A stretch of DNA of 64,000 nt from Arthrobacter oryzae. Its GTDB lineage: Bacteria; Actinomycetota; Actinomycetes; Actinomycetales; Micrococcaceae. The stretch lies in assembly GCF_003634095.1 (NCBI RefSeq), contig NZ_RBIR01000009.1:114472-178471 (forward strand). The letters run 5' to 3'. Positions 40,626 to 49,126 of the stretch are shown in pieces (position 1 is the first letter of the stretch; each line of letters starts with the position of its first letter). Below the pieces are notes generated by a model, which saw only the letters and a program-made list of their open reading frames with translations, had not been told where the DNA came from and did no database searches. Both the position numbers and the translations under genes were made by a program.

Positions 40626-40990
40626 GTACAAGACCAACCACGGCCACCAGAACAAGCCAGAGAGGAGACCCGGAGCCCGCACATCCCAGCAGGCGGAGGG
40701 CCTACAGCCAGGGCACCTGAACCCGCCCCCCACACAACTGAACAGGCCACCGCGGCGGCCAGGCCAAGCCGAAGAACAGCGTCAGAGGGACCCGAGCAGG
40801 GCCAATGTACACACGTTAAGCAAAAACCCCCTCTGACGAGGGGGAATGCTGTGCCCGAGGTGGGACTCGAACTGCATTCCAACCCGCGCGAACACTGGGA
40901 AGTCCCGGAAACATCCCGAATCCGGCCCAGTCCGCCACCAGTACGACCCCATCCGAAGCCCAGGGTGTGCACATTGTGCACACCCCAAAA
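40574..40990. repeat. Dispersed repeat, copy C (divergent middle)
   Basis: Begins with the B/C module (CAGGTCATGTCACCCCCACA ... ATGAATAGGTACAAG). The A/B/D middle block is absent; a different hairpin, CCCCCTC/GAGGGGG (40827-40844), stands between the GTACACAC site (40807-40814) and the tRNA-3'-end-like block (40851-40874). On the minus strand this hairpin is followed by TTTTTGC, a perfect intrinsic terminator. The right inverted repeat is GTGTGCAC/GTGCACAC (40965-40983), changed on both arms relative to copies A and B but still perfect. Confidence 0.8.
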
Positions 40991-41083
40991 CCAACCGCGC
41001 TCCCCCGCTGAGGGGACACGTTTTGTCTTTGCGCAGGCAACAGTGGGACAAGGGACGGGTTCGTGCCGTCCCACGTTATGACC

Positions 41084-41109
41084 GATGCCTCCCGCGAGGG
41101 ATCGAACTG
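41084..41109 (-). other. Second tRNA-3'-end-like fragment
   Basis: On the minus strand CAGTTCGATCCCTCGCGGGA leads into GGCATC, resembling a T-loop (TTCGATC) plus acceptor 3' strand, but no 5' tRNA half is recognisable. It lies between repeat copy C and the IS remnant. Confidence 0.3.
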
Positions 41110-41150
41110 GGCCGCTTAGGAGATTTCGAACAGCGGATTAGTGGTTTTCT

Positions 41151-41972
41151 CTACGCTGCCGCGGGCGGCTGCTGGTAAATGTAGTGGACCTCGTTGGGGT
41201 AGCGGTAATCCAGGGCGGAGTGCCGGCGCCGGCTGTTGTAGAAGCCCTCGATGTAGCGGATGACATCCCGCCTGGCCTGGGCCTTGGTGGCGTAGACCGT
41301 GCGGTGGACGCGCTCGTTCTTCAGCGCCGAGAAGAACGTCTCCGCGGCCGCATTGTCCCAGCACACCCCTGTGCGGCCCATCGAGGAACGCATGCCAGGC
41401 CCGCCACGAGGGCCCGGAAGGATGCGGAGGTGTATTGGCTGCCCCGGTCCGAGTGCCAGATCGCGCCGGGGCGGATGAGCGTGGATGCCGCGGCGTTCCG
41501 GAGCGCGGATTCGACCAGCTCGGCGCGCATGTGGTCGGCGACGGCCCAGCCCACGACCTTCTTCGAAAAGCAGTCGATGACCGTGGCCAAGTAGACGAAG
41601 CCCTGCCAGGTGTGGATGTAGGTGATGTCGCCGACGAACTTCTCCCCAAACGGTCCGCGGTGAAGTCCCGGCGGACCAGGTCAGGGATCTTCGCCGCGGC
41701 TTCAGCATCCGCCTCCGTGGTGGTGCGGAATGGGCGCGGCTGGCACGGCACCAGGTTGTTGGCACGCATGATCCGGCGGACCAGCTCCGGGGAGCATTCG
41801 GTGCCGTCCGCGGCAAGGTCCGCACGCCCCTGCGCGCCGCGGTGGCCGAAGGGGGGCGGGAGCGCCAGTGGTAGAACCCGGAGCGGGACAACCCGAGCCA
41901 GCGGCACATCTTCAGCAACGGCGGCGCGTCCGGGGACCGGGTCTGGGAATCGATGAATTCATATTTCGCCAC
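41151..41972 (-). pseudogene. IS3-family transposase orfB, frameshifted
   Basis: The integrase-core pieces are spread over three frames. Frame 1 has YEFIDSQTRSPDAPPLL ... GFYHWRS and the end, GRTGVCWDNAAAETFFSALK through to EVHYIYQQP (the catalytic Glu). Frame 2 has CSPELVRRIMRANNLVPCQP and PFRTTTEADAEAAAKIPDLV. Frame 3 has the first Asp region (GDITYIHTWQG), ATVIDCFSKKVVGWAVADHM and the second Asp (HSDRGSQYTSASFR). So all three DDE residues survive but cannot be translated as one protein, and a stretch after SATAARR is missing. Confidence 0.8.
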
Positions 41973-42011
41973 TACCGTGGCTCCCGCGCGAATTATGCAG
42001 CGGCTTTTTTC

Positions 42012-42278
42012 TTAGAACGCGGTCTCCGCACGCAGCTCCTGCTTCTCCCGCTCCAGCTCCTTCAGACGGGCCCGCTCCGCGCCCGTCAGCGGAGCCTCGG
42101 TGGCGGCTGCGTAGTGTTCCTGCCGGTACTTCTTCAGCCAGTTACGCAGCGTCTCGGCACCGACCCCGTACGAGTCGGCGACGGACTTGATCGTTTTCGA
42201 CGTCGAGACGACTTCCTCGCACAACTGGTCCTTGAACTCCTGGCTGAACCGGCGACGTGATGCAGGCATTCTGCACAT
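42012..42278 (-). CDS. IS3-family transposase orfA (HTH)
   Basis: An 88-residue frame (FSQEFKDQLCEEVVSTSKTI ... GVGAETLRNWLKKYRQEHY) with the HTH and a leucine-zipper-like end (RLKELEREKQELRAETAF). It stops just before the AAAAAAG tract that normally serves the -1 frameshift to orfB. Downstream, the usual AAAYFARE is read with a stop replacing Tyr. OrfA may still be translated, but a functional OrfAB fusion is not possible. Confidence 0.75.
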   Translation of the reverse strand: MCRMPASRRRFSQEFKDQLCEEVVSTSKTIKSVADSYGVGAETLRNWLKKYRQEHYAAATEAPLTGAERARLKELEREKQELRAETAF

Positions 42279-42545
42279 TCCTCATTTCAGTAGTCCCCCG
42301 ATTTTAAGGGGGTCCACTGTCCGAGAACTCCGAGGCGGCCCAGATGCGACCATACAGCTCTATCTCAACTTCTCTCCCTTGTAGCTGCTCCGGGTCGAGG
42401 ACCGGGATTGCTGTCCTGGGAGTCGCGCTGGGGAGTGTCTGAAGAACGGTGGATTCAGGGTTGGCCTGACACGCCGGGCGGTGCCCCTGTGGCGATCCCG
42501 GAGTTTGGCGTTCTCCTGGCTTTCTATCTCTGTCGCGTGGTTGGG

Positions 42546-43226
42546 TTACTCGGCCGGTGGGAAGGTTAGGGTGTGCGCGGTGCGGTCGCGTTTGGCGGTC
42601 AAGTAGGCGTTGTTGGCGGGGGTTAGGTGCACGCCGGTGGGAAGCTGTTCGGTGATGGTGATGCCGAGCGCGGCCAGTTGAACGGCCTTATCGGGGTTAT
42701 TGCTGAGCAAGCGGACAGAGTTGAGGCCGAGGGCGCCGAGCATTTGCGCAGCGGGCGTATAGTCGCGTTCGTCTTCGCCGTGGCCCAGCGCGACGTTGGC
42801 TTCGTAGGTGTCTAGGCCGTTGTCCTGCAGCGCGTAGGCATCGAGCTTGGAATACAGGCCGATGCCGCGGCCTTCCTGACGGAGATAGAGCAGGAACCCG
42901 CCGGCGGCGGAAATCTTCTCGATGGCTTCTCGTAGCTGGGGCCCGCAGTCGCAGCGCTGGCTCCCGAACACGTCGCCGGTCAGGCATTCGCTGTGCAGCC
43001 GGACCAGCGGCGCCGGATCCTCCGGTCCCGGGTTCAGCAGGGCCTCCCACTCGCCGAAAGCCAACAACAGGTGTTCCTTTCCGTCAGCCAGGCCATGGAA
43101 AGTCATCACCTCGGCGGTGGCGGTGGGGCCGCCCGGGAAGTGCAGTGGCACGGTGACCTGGCTACGCACGGCGACCGGAGCCATGGTTCCCACCAACGGG
43201 GCGAAGGCTTCAGGTAGAACAGTCAT
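42546..43226 (-). CDS. ribA: GTP cyclohydrolase II
   Basis: A 226-residue RibA without a fused RibB domain. The zinc-binding cysteines are in HSECLTGDVFGSQRCDCGPQ, the catalytic region is LRQEGRGIGLYSKLDAYALQ, and NNPDKAVQLAALGI closes it. It converts GTP to the first pyrimidine intermediate of riboflavin synthesis. No other rib genes are nearby, and no FMN-riboswitch-like leader was recognised. It is divergent from a MarR gene across an operator-like palindrome, an unusual setting that suggests regulated flavin supply, for instance for the many flavoenzymes here. Confidence 0.92.
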   Translation of the reverse strand: MTVLPEAFAPLVGTMAPVAVRSQVTVPLHFPGGPTATAEVMTFHGLADGKEHLLLAFGEWEALLNPGPEDPAPLVRLHSECLTGDVFGSQRCDCGPQLREAIEKISAAGGFLLYLRQEGRGIGLYSKLDAYALQDNGLDTYEANVALGHGEDERDYTPAAQMLGALGLNSVRLLSNNPDKAVQLAALGITITEQLPTGVHLTPANNAYLTAKRDRTAHTLTFPPAE

Positions 43227-43287
43227 CTCAGGTCCTCAGGAGTAGGGCGGACGTGCCGGCGAGCGACGGGTAATATCGCCGCTATAG

Positions 43288-43299
43288 TTCAAGCTTGAA
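43288..43299. promoter_or_regulatory. MarR-type operator palindrome
   Basis: TTCAAGCTTGAA is a perfect 12-bp palindrome 62 bp upstream of the ribA start and 90 bp upstream of the MarR start. The surrounding interval is AT-rich and rich in AGTT motifs. MarR-family operators are often palindromes of this kind. Confidence 0.55.
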
Positions 43300-43388
43300 G
43301 TTAAACGTACAGTTTTATAGTTCACGATGCAAGTGATTCGGATCGACCGAAAGTTAACGCATGAAGTTATCTGGGTTACGCTTGACCC

Positions 43389-43880
43389 ATGGAAGCGCCT
43401 CTGGAACCCCGATGGTTGAACAGCGAAGAGAGCCAGGCTTGGCTCGCCCTTGTGGGGATGATGATTCGACTGCCCTCGGCACTGGACGCGCAGCTTCAGC
43501 GCGACGCCGGGCTCAGCCACTTTGAATACCAGGTCCTCGCAGGCCTCTCGGAAGCCCCGACCCACACGCTTCGGATGAGCGATCTGGCCAACTTCGCGGA
43601 ATCAGCACTTCCTCGTCTGTCCCAGGTCGTCGGCCGCCTTGAGAAGCGTGGTTGGGTAAGTCGTTCTTCCGACCCCACCGACGGGCGCATCACTCTGGCT
43701 ACGCTTACTGCAGACGGCTGGGAGAAACTCGTTCAGACCGCTCCTGGGCATGTAGAAGAAGTGCGGACCCTTGTCTTCGACCCCCTCACTAAAGTCCAAA
43801 CGCGCCAGCTGACCGACATTGGCCGGCGTATTATGCGGGCCATTGACCCCGAAGATCGCTGCCTCCGCAGTTCCGATTAG
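43389..43880 (+). CDS. MarR-family transcriptional regulator
   Basis: A 163-residue winged-helix regulator. LSHFEYQVLAGLSEAPTHTL, RMSDLANFAESALPRLSQVV and the wing SRSSDPTDGRITLATLTADG are classic MarR features. It likely represses itself and the divergent ribA through the palindrome at 43288. The ligand is unknown. Confidence 0.92.
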   Translation: MEAPLEPRWLNSEESQAWLALVGMMIRLPSALDAQLQRDAGLSHFEYQVLAGLSEAPTHTLRMSDLANFAESALPRLSQVVGRLEKRGWVSRSSDPTDGRITLATLTADGWEKLVQTAPGHVEEVRTLVFDPLTKVQTRQLTDIGRRIMRAIDPEDRCLRSSD

Positions 43881-44237
43881 CCCAGCCCCTGCCAATGAAC
43901 CACCGGTGGGGTGACCGCCGAGCCTCGGCCGTAATACCGGAAAAGTCGCGGCGCGCCCGAACGCATCCTGCGACATGGACGCGAAATTACGGAAGGTACG
44001 ACCGAGCGCAACCAAACGGAGTCAGCCTCGATTTTTCATGAGTTCAGGTTAGGGCCGTTGGTTGCGGTCGGCGGTTGTTTTCTGTTTTCGGGCAGTCTCG
44101 TGTGGCCCGTTTGATCCCTGGAATTTTAGGACCCCCAGTCCCCAGGCATGTCGGCATTCTGCAAGACGGGGAACCACCCTATGAGGAGGCCGTCACGGCC
44201 ATCGTGATCGCCGCCCGCGTTGCGCGTGCTGCCCCTA
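43881..44237. other. Non-coding interval left of repeat copy D
   Basis: About 360 bp. Near 44170-44230 a plus-strand frame reads EEAVTAIVIAARVARAA, then another frame LPYPMLANIAEVMTKISQEF continues into the repeat. This looks like a decayed C-terminus of an unidentified gene. No intact gene. Confidence 0.4.
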
Positions 44238-44693
44238 CCCGATGCTGGCGAACATCGCCGAGGTCATGACGAAAATTTCCCAGGAGTTCGGGCTGCCGGG
44301 ACAATCCTGACGATTTGACCTCCAGTCCCAGCAAGTCATGCAGTTCCAGGCGCTCCTGGCCATGAAGGAGTACACAGCAACACCGCTGTCCACAAGAGAA
44401 GGAGCCGCCACACCGCAACGGCCACCAACAAAAAATGGGCCCCCGCAGGGGCCATAAAAGGAGATTTGTACACACTCAGCGACCCACAAGCCCCTGAACA
44501 GGGAAAACACGTGCCCGAGGTGGGACTCGAACTGCATTCCACCCCTTGCGAACACTGGGCACCCCCGGAAACATGCGGAATCCGGGCCAGTCCGGCACCA
44601 GTACGACCCGATCCGCCGCCCAAAGTGTGGACAATGTACACAGCCCAAATCGGTCAGTTCAGGGCATTGCGGCGCCACTCCCCCACACCGGGG
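44238..44693. repeat. Dispersed repeat, copy D
   Basis: Left part shared with copy A (CCCGATGCT ... TCCCAGGAGTTC), middle block with A and B, GGGCCC hairpin region (about 44438-44456), GTACACAC site (44468-44475), tRNA-3'-end-like block (44511-44534), and a partly decayed inverted repeat GTGTGGAC/GTACACAG (44625-44643). The right tail is shared with copy B. The 44694-44954 stretch to its right shows nothing recognisable. Confidence 0.8.
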
Positions 44694-44954
44694 TGCGGCT
44701 GTTCTGTATTCTGCGCGAGGAGCCTTCCGGAACAGAATTCCGGACGGCCGCAGCAACAGGCGCCCCGCGCCGCGGACAGAGGCTCCCTTATCGGCGTTTC
44801 AAATCCCTGGGGGTGGTCCAAAGGGGTCAAAAAGCCCCTGTCCGTTTCCATCTAAGTCGACGCATGGCCAGCGTGAGGACCGGTGGTGCCGCCCATATTC
44901 GGGTGGAGTCCCGGGGCAGTCCTTGGGACTCGGACGGGTGTGGTTGGGATTGGT

Positions 44955-46241
44955 TTAGTTGGCGAGGCCGATGGTTACGGGTCCGGCTTCCCAGTTGATG
45001 TGTTGGAGGATGCTGGATGGGACTCGGAAGACACGCCCGGGCGCTGCGGGCCACCACAGGCGTTTGCGGGCAATGACCCGGCCGTTCTGGTGCAGCACGA
45101 CCGTGGGGAACGGAACATATGTGTCGGTCCAGAGCAGCAGCCGGCGCCGCGGCGGGGCGGGGTCATCCTGGCGGAGGATCGCCGGGGCGACCCATCGGAA
45201 TGGGGCTTCGGCCTTGAGGCTGATCGCGGTGCCGGAGGGACGTCTTCCGCTAAGGTGGGCGATCACGTGGTCGGCCACGGCTGCGCCGTCCAGCGCTGCG
45301 ACGTCGGCGGTGTCGACCGGGTGGAGGGCGTTGCCGATGGCAAAGATGCCCGGCCGGTTGGTGCGCAGCGCGGCATCGACTACCGGCGCCTTGCTGGCGG
45401 CATCGATGTCGATTCCTGCGGCGCGGGCCAGTTCGTGGTCCGGGATCCAGTCGCCGGTAAGGATGACGGTGTCACAGGCAACGGTCCGTCGTTGGCCGGT
45501 GTCGATGTTCTCGATTTCGACCGCTTGGACTTGGGGTTTGCCGATGATGCGGGTGACCCGGGTGCGTGTGGAGACTCTGGTCTTGAAGAAGAACTTTCCG
45601 GGGCCGCTGAACAGGCGGTAGGCGTCCGGTTTTGGGTATTCGGTGGTCATCAGCACCGTCTTGCACTTGACGTGCTGAAGCGTCATCGCCGCGGACCAGC
45701 TGACCAGTTCCGCGCCGACGATGACGGCGCGTTTGCCGACGGTGCCGTGTTTGAGGTGGACGATGTTTTGCAGCTGTCCGGTGGTGTAGACGCCTTGGCC
45801 CCGGTCTCCGGGGATCAGCCGGGCGGTCCGCGGCCGTTCCCTGGCTCCGGTGGCGAGAACGACGACGTCGGCGTCGACCCGGACGCGCCCTTCGGGCATG
45901 GTGACGTTGACCGACCGGTCGCCGGCCCAGTCTGTGACCGTGGCGTTGGTGAGGATCCGCGCACCTGCTTTGAGGGCCCGGTCGCGCAGGATCCCGGCAT
46001 ACTTCGGACCGCCCATGAACGTTCCCATGTCGCGGATGCCGTATCCGGGGTGGTCACTGTGCCGGGGTATCCCTCCGGCTGTGCTCTCGCGTTCGAGGAC
46101 CAGGACCTCGCCCGGCACCCGGGGTGCCAGTTCTGCGGCGGCGCGCAGCCCTGAGGGACCCCCTCCGATGATGAGGACGGTAGGGGTGAGAACGGCCGGG
46201 GTGAGGACTGGCGGGGTCGCGGTGCTTCCGTTCGTTGTCAT
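44955..46241 (-). CDS. FAD/NAD(P)-dependent oxidoreductase (GlpB-like partner)
   Basis: A 428-residue two-dinucleotide-binding-domain flavoprotein. The FAD motif is VLIIGGGPSGLRAAAELAPR, and the NAD(P)-binding motif is degenerate (KRAVIVGAELVSWSAAMTLQ: the second glycine is Glu). VLATGARERPRTARLIPG and RPGIFAIGNALHPVDTADVA are typical. Similar proteins act with GlpA-like dehydrogenases as a second subunit passing electrons to the respiratory chain. Its start overlaps the upstream gene (ATGA), supporting complex formation. Confidence 0.85.
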   Translation of the reverse strand: MTTNGSTATPPVLTPAVLTPTVLIIGGGPSGLRAAAELAPRVPGEVLVLERESTAGGIPRHSDHPGYGIRDMGTFMGGPKYAGILRDRALKAGARILTNATVTDWAGDRSVNVTMPEGRVRVDADVVVLATGARERPRTARLIPGDRGQGVYTTGQLQNIVHLKHGTVGKRAVIVGAELVSWSAAMTLQHVKCKTVLMTTEYPKPDAYRLFSGPGKFFFKTRVSTRTRVTRIIGKPQVQAVEIENIDTGQRRTVACDTVILTGDWIPDHELARAAGIDIDAASKAPVVDAALRTNRPGIFAIGNALHPVDTADVAALDGAAVADHVIAHLSGRRPSGTAISLKAEAPFRWVAPAILRQDDPAPPRRRLLLWTDTYVPFPTVVLHQNGRVIARKRLWWPAAPGRVFRVPSSILQHINWEAGPVTIGLAN

Positions 46242-47692
46242 TTTGCGGTCCCCGGGGTGGAAAGGCGTGTGGCGGCGGTGTTTGCCGGGGTGAGGCTTTG
46301 ACCTCGGGTCTCAAGGAGTTCGGCGACTTCTGCACCGCAGAAGAAGCCTTGGCAGCGGCCGTTCTGGGCGCGTGTCCTGCGCCGGAGCCCGTCGAGGGTC
46401 CGCGGCGGGATGGGTGAGGTGAAGGTGTCGCGGATTTCGCCGGCGGTGACACGTTCGCAGAAGCACACGATCTTGCCGTAGGCGGGATCTTTCGCGATCC
46501 GTGCGGCGTCCTGGTAGGGGCGCAGGAACGCTTCTCCGATGTTGGGCATGTGCGGCGCTTCCGGCATGTCAACGCGTTCGACGAGCTTGATGGCTCCGGA
46601 ATGTTTCAGCAGCCCGTCCACGTATTCGGCCACGGCGATCCCCGAGGTCAGGCCGGTGGAGCGGATACCTCCGACGAGCACGTACTGCTGTTCGGTGTCG
46701 ACCTCGATGAGGTAGTCGGGGTAGTCACTGGCCGCGCGCAGCCCCGCGTACGTGGCTGTGATTTCCTCCTCGAGGAGTCGGGGCATGATCTTCTCGCCCT
46801 TGCCGCGCAGGAAGGAAAATCCGCTTTCTGAGGTTCCGGTGTCGGTGCGGTCGGTGAGGTCTTCCGCGGTGGGCCCAAGCATGACGTTCCCGTAGATGGT
46901 CGGGCTGACGAGTACGCCCTTGCCGAGCGCGGTCGGGACGGGAAGGACGATCTTGTCCACGAGCGGGCGTGCCTGCTTGTCGTAGACGAGCAGCTCGCCG
47001 CGCCGGGGCGTGATGTGGAACCTGTCGTAGCCGAACAGCTGGTCGATGGTGTCCCCGCCCAGTCCGGCGGCGTTGATCACCCAGTGGGCGCTGACACGGT
47101 CGATGCCGGTCTTTAGATGGGTGATGCGGTTGGCCTTGTCGGTCTCTATGCCGGAGACCCAGCGTCCCAGCAGGAGCTCGGTTCCTCGCTGCACGGCGTC
47201 GGTGGCCAGGGCGAGGTTGGTTGTCCAGGTGCAGATGATCGACTCATCGGGAACGCTGAGCCCGGCAAGGGCGCCTTTGCCGAGGTGGGGCAGGAGCCGG
47301 TAGACCTCGGCCGCGTCCATGATTTCGGTTTTGTCGTACCCGTTTTCTTCGGCCTTGTCCTTTAGCCCCGGCAGGGCGTTGACCTGTTCCTGATCCCAGG
47401 CGACCAGGACAGCGCCGGTGTGTTCCACCGGGATACCGGTGGCTTTCGCGTACTCGGAGAGGAGGCGGTAGCCCTCCCGGACCATGCGGGATTCGAGGGT
47501 TCCGGGCTTGGCGTCGAAGCCGGTGTGGAGGATGGCGGTGTTGGCCTTGCTAGTGCCGTCTCCGACATCGTCGCGTGCGTCCACGAGGGCGATGCTGAGC
47601 TGATAGCCGGCAAGTTTCCGTGCGATGGCGGAGCCGACGATCCCGGCGCCGATCACTGCTACGTCGTAAGTTCTGGTCTGGGTATTAGACAT
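46238..47692 (-). CDS. GlpA-like FAD-dependent dehydrogenase with BFD [2Fe-2S] domain
   Basis: A 484-residue protein. The N-terminal DAO-type domain begins DVAVIGAGIVGSAIARKLAG. The C-terminal bacterioferritin-associated-ferredoxin-like domain has cysteines in IVCFCERVTAGEI and NGRCQGFFCGAEV, giving a CxC plus CxxxxC cluster site. This matches glycerol-3-phosphate dehydrogenase subunit A and relatives. With the kinase upstream it should oxidise a phosphorylated polyol made by that kinase and pass electrons through GlpB-like and membrane partners. Confidence 0.88.
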   Translation of the reverse strand: MSNTQTRTYDVAVIGAGIVGSAIARKLAGYQLSIALVDARDDVGDGTSKANTAILHTGFDAKPGTLESRMVREGYRLLSEYAKATGIPVEHTGAVLVAWDQEQVNALPGLKDKAEENGYDKTEIMDAAEVYRLLPHLGKGALAGLSVPDESIICTWTTNLALATDAVQRGTELLLGRWVSGIETDKANRITHLKTGIDRVSAHWVINAAGLGGDTIDQLFGYDRFHITPRRGELLVYDKQARPLVDKIVLPVPTALGKGVLVSPTIYGNVMLGPTAEDLTDRTDTGTSESGFSFLRGKGEKIMPRLLEEEITATYAGLRAASDYPDYLIEVDTEQQYVLVGGIRSTGLTSGIAVAEYVDGLLKHSGAIKLVERVDMPEAPHMPNIGEAFLRPYQDAARIAKDPAYGKIVCFCERVTAGEIRDTFTSPIPPRTLDGLRRRTRAQNGRCQGFFCGAEVAELLETRGQSLTPANTAATRLSTPGTAK

Positions 47693-47710
47693 GTCCTAGT
47701 TTCTCCTTGT

Positions 47711-49126
47711 TCACCGGGTTGCGTGGACGGCGGAGGTCCACCGGGTCCGGAACTCGGTTGCCTGGTCTCCCGACCACTTCGGTTCATAAACTGTGTTTGG
47801 CTTCCAGGGGACGATGGCGTCCTGCAGCGTCCGTGATGGTTCCAGCGCCATTCTGGCCAATGCCGCTGCTCCCAGGGCCGTGGCGTGTTGGGACGGGTAG
47901 ACGTCGATTTCGATCTGCATGAGATCGGCGACGGCCTGCATGAGCACCCGGCTCTGTGTCAGGCCTCCGTCGACCCGCAACCGCTGCAGGGGCCGGCCGG
48001 TGTCGGTGGCTATGAGGGTTCCGAGTTCGGCTACCTGGGCGGCGATGCCTTGAAGGACGGCGAGGACCACGTGTGCCGGTCCGGTGGACAGGCTCATTCC
48101 CGTCAGCGAGGCCTTGGCTTCCGGCCGCCACCAGGGAGCGGCCAGACCGGCGAACGCGGGAACGCTGAGGACTCCGCCTGAATCTGCCGCTGCGATGACG
48201 TCCAATTCGGCGGCGTGATTAATGAAGCCCATGTCCTGGAGCCAGCGGACCGCCGAGGCTGCGGTGTAGACCTGTCCGTCGAAGCAGTAGGTCGGTTGGC
48301 CCCGGACGGTCCATGCCACCGAAGCTGCGAGCCCGGCCGTGGAGCGTGCGGCGCTGCTGCCGGTGTTGGCCAGCAGGAAGGCCCCGGTGCCGAATGTGCA
48401 CTTGGCTTCTCCGGGCTGCAGGCAGTCCTCGGCCAGCAGTGCTGCTTGCTGGTCCACGATGAGTCCGCCGACCGCCATCATCCCGCCGAACGCGGTGGTG
48501 GTCCCGGCGATGGCGTCCGATGGGAGAATGCGCGGAAGGCGCTCACCTCCTAGTCCAAAGCGCTCCAGGAGCTCACGGTCCCATTCGGTACTGTCCAAGT
48601 CGGTCGTCAAGGACCGGCTCGCGGTTGAGACGTCCGTGACGAACTCGCCGGTCAGGTGGTGGACCAGCCAGCTGTCCGATGTGGTGACAACGCCTTCCCG
48701 CGTGACGTTCTTGCGGATCCAGGCCTGCTTCGGTGCTGAGAAGTAGGGGTCAAGGACCAATCCCGTGCGTTTGGCGAAGTCCTCTTTGAAGCCGGCGAGC
48801 GAGGCGCAGATGGCCTCGGCCCGGCGGTCCTGCCAGACGATCATGTTGGACAGGGGTTTTCCCGTGTCCGGGTCCCAGGCCAGGACGGTCTCGCCCTGGT
48901 TGGCGATGGTGACAATGTCGACCAGGGCGCCGGACCGTGCAACTGCGGCCCGGCCGGTGGCCAGGACGGAGTCCAACAGCTCCTGCGGGTCTTGTTCCAC
49001 GCCGCTGCCGTCCAGATAGTGCGGGCGGACCGGCTGTTCCGCCAGGCTTAGGATTTTCCCGTCGGCCGCGACGACGACGGCTTTGGTCCCGGATGTTCCC
49101 TGGTCGATGGCAAGGACGGTGGTCAC
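47711..49126 (-). CDS. FGGY-family kinase, glycerol-kinase-like
   Basis: A 471-residue sugar/polyol kinase. It follows glycerol kinase closely: VLAIDQGTSGTKAVVV, MIVWQDRRAEAICASL, TGLVLDPYFSAPKQAW, VDQQAALLAEDC and FGTGAFLLANTG. Of the glycerol-contact residues, the Trp, Tyr and Asp positions are kept, but the NQRET loop reads NQGET (residues 76-80), so the position of E. coli GlpK Arg83 is Gly. That suggests a related but different polyol. GTG start at 49126 overlaps the permease stop (GTGA). Confidence 0.88.
   Translation of the reverse strand: MTTVLAIDQGTSGTKAVVVAADGKILSLAEQPVRPHYLDGSGVEQDPQELLDSVLATGRAAVARSGALVDIVTIANQGETVLAWDPDTGKPLSNMIVWQDRRAEAICASLAGFKEDFAKRTGLVLDPYFSAPKQAWIRKNVTREGVVTTSDSWLVHHLTGEFVTDVSTASRSLTTDLDSTEWDRELLERFGLGGERLPRILPSDAIAGTTTAFGGMMAVGGLIVDQQAALLAEDCLQPGEAKCTFGTGAFLLANTGSSAARSTAGLAASVAWTVRGQPTYCFDGQVYTAASAVRWLQDMGFINHAAELDVIAAADSGGVLSVPAFAGLAAPWWRPEAKASLTGMSLSTGPAHVVLAVLQGIAAQVAELGTLIATDTGRPLQRLRVDGGLTQSRVLMQAVADLMQIEIDVYPSQHATALGAAALARMALEPSRTLQDAIVPWKPNTVYEPKWSGDQATEFRTRWTSAVHATR

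Larger units (their letters stand above)
41142..42316 (-). mobile_element. Degenerate IS3-family insertion sequence
   Basis: About 1.17 kb. The end next to orfA is a recognisable terminal repeat, TGGACCCCCTTAAAATCGGG on the minus strand, ending at 42316. The other end (TGGTTTTCTC at 41142) matches it only at the first three bases, so the boundary is approximate. It contains an orfA and an orfB broken by frameshifts and an internal deletion. No target-site duplication was recognised. Not expected to be active. Confidence 0.75.

Noticed and set aside
41142..42316. An active IS3 element with target-site duplication
   Set aside because: orfB is broken in at least two places, one terminal repeat is poorly matched, and the flanking triplets do not agree.
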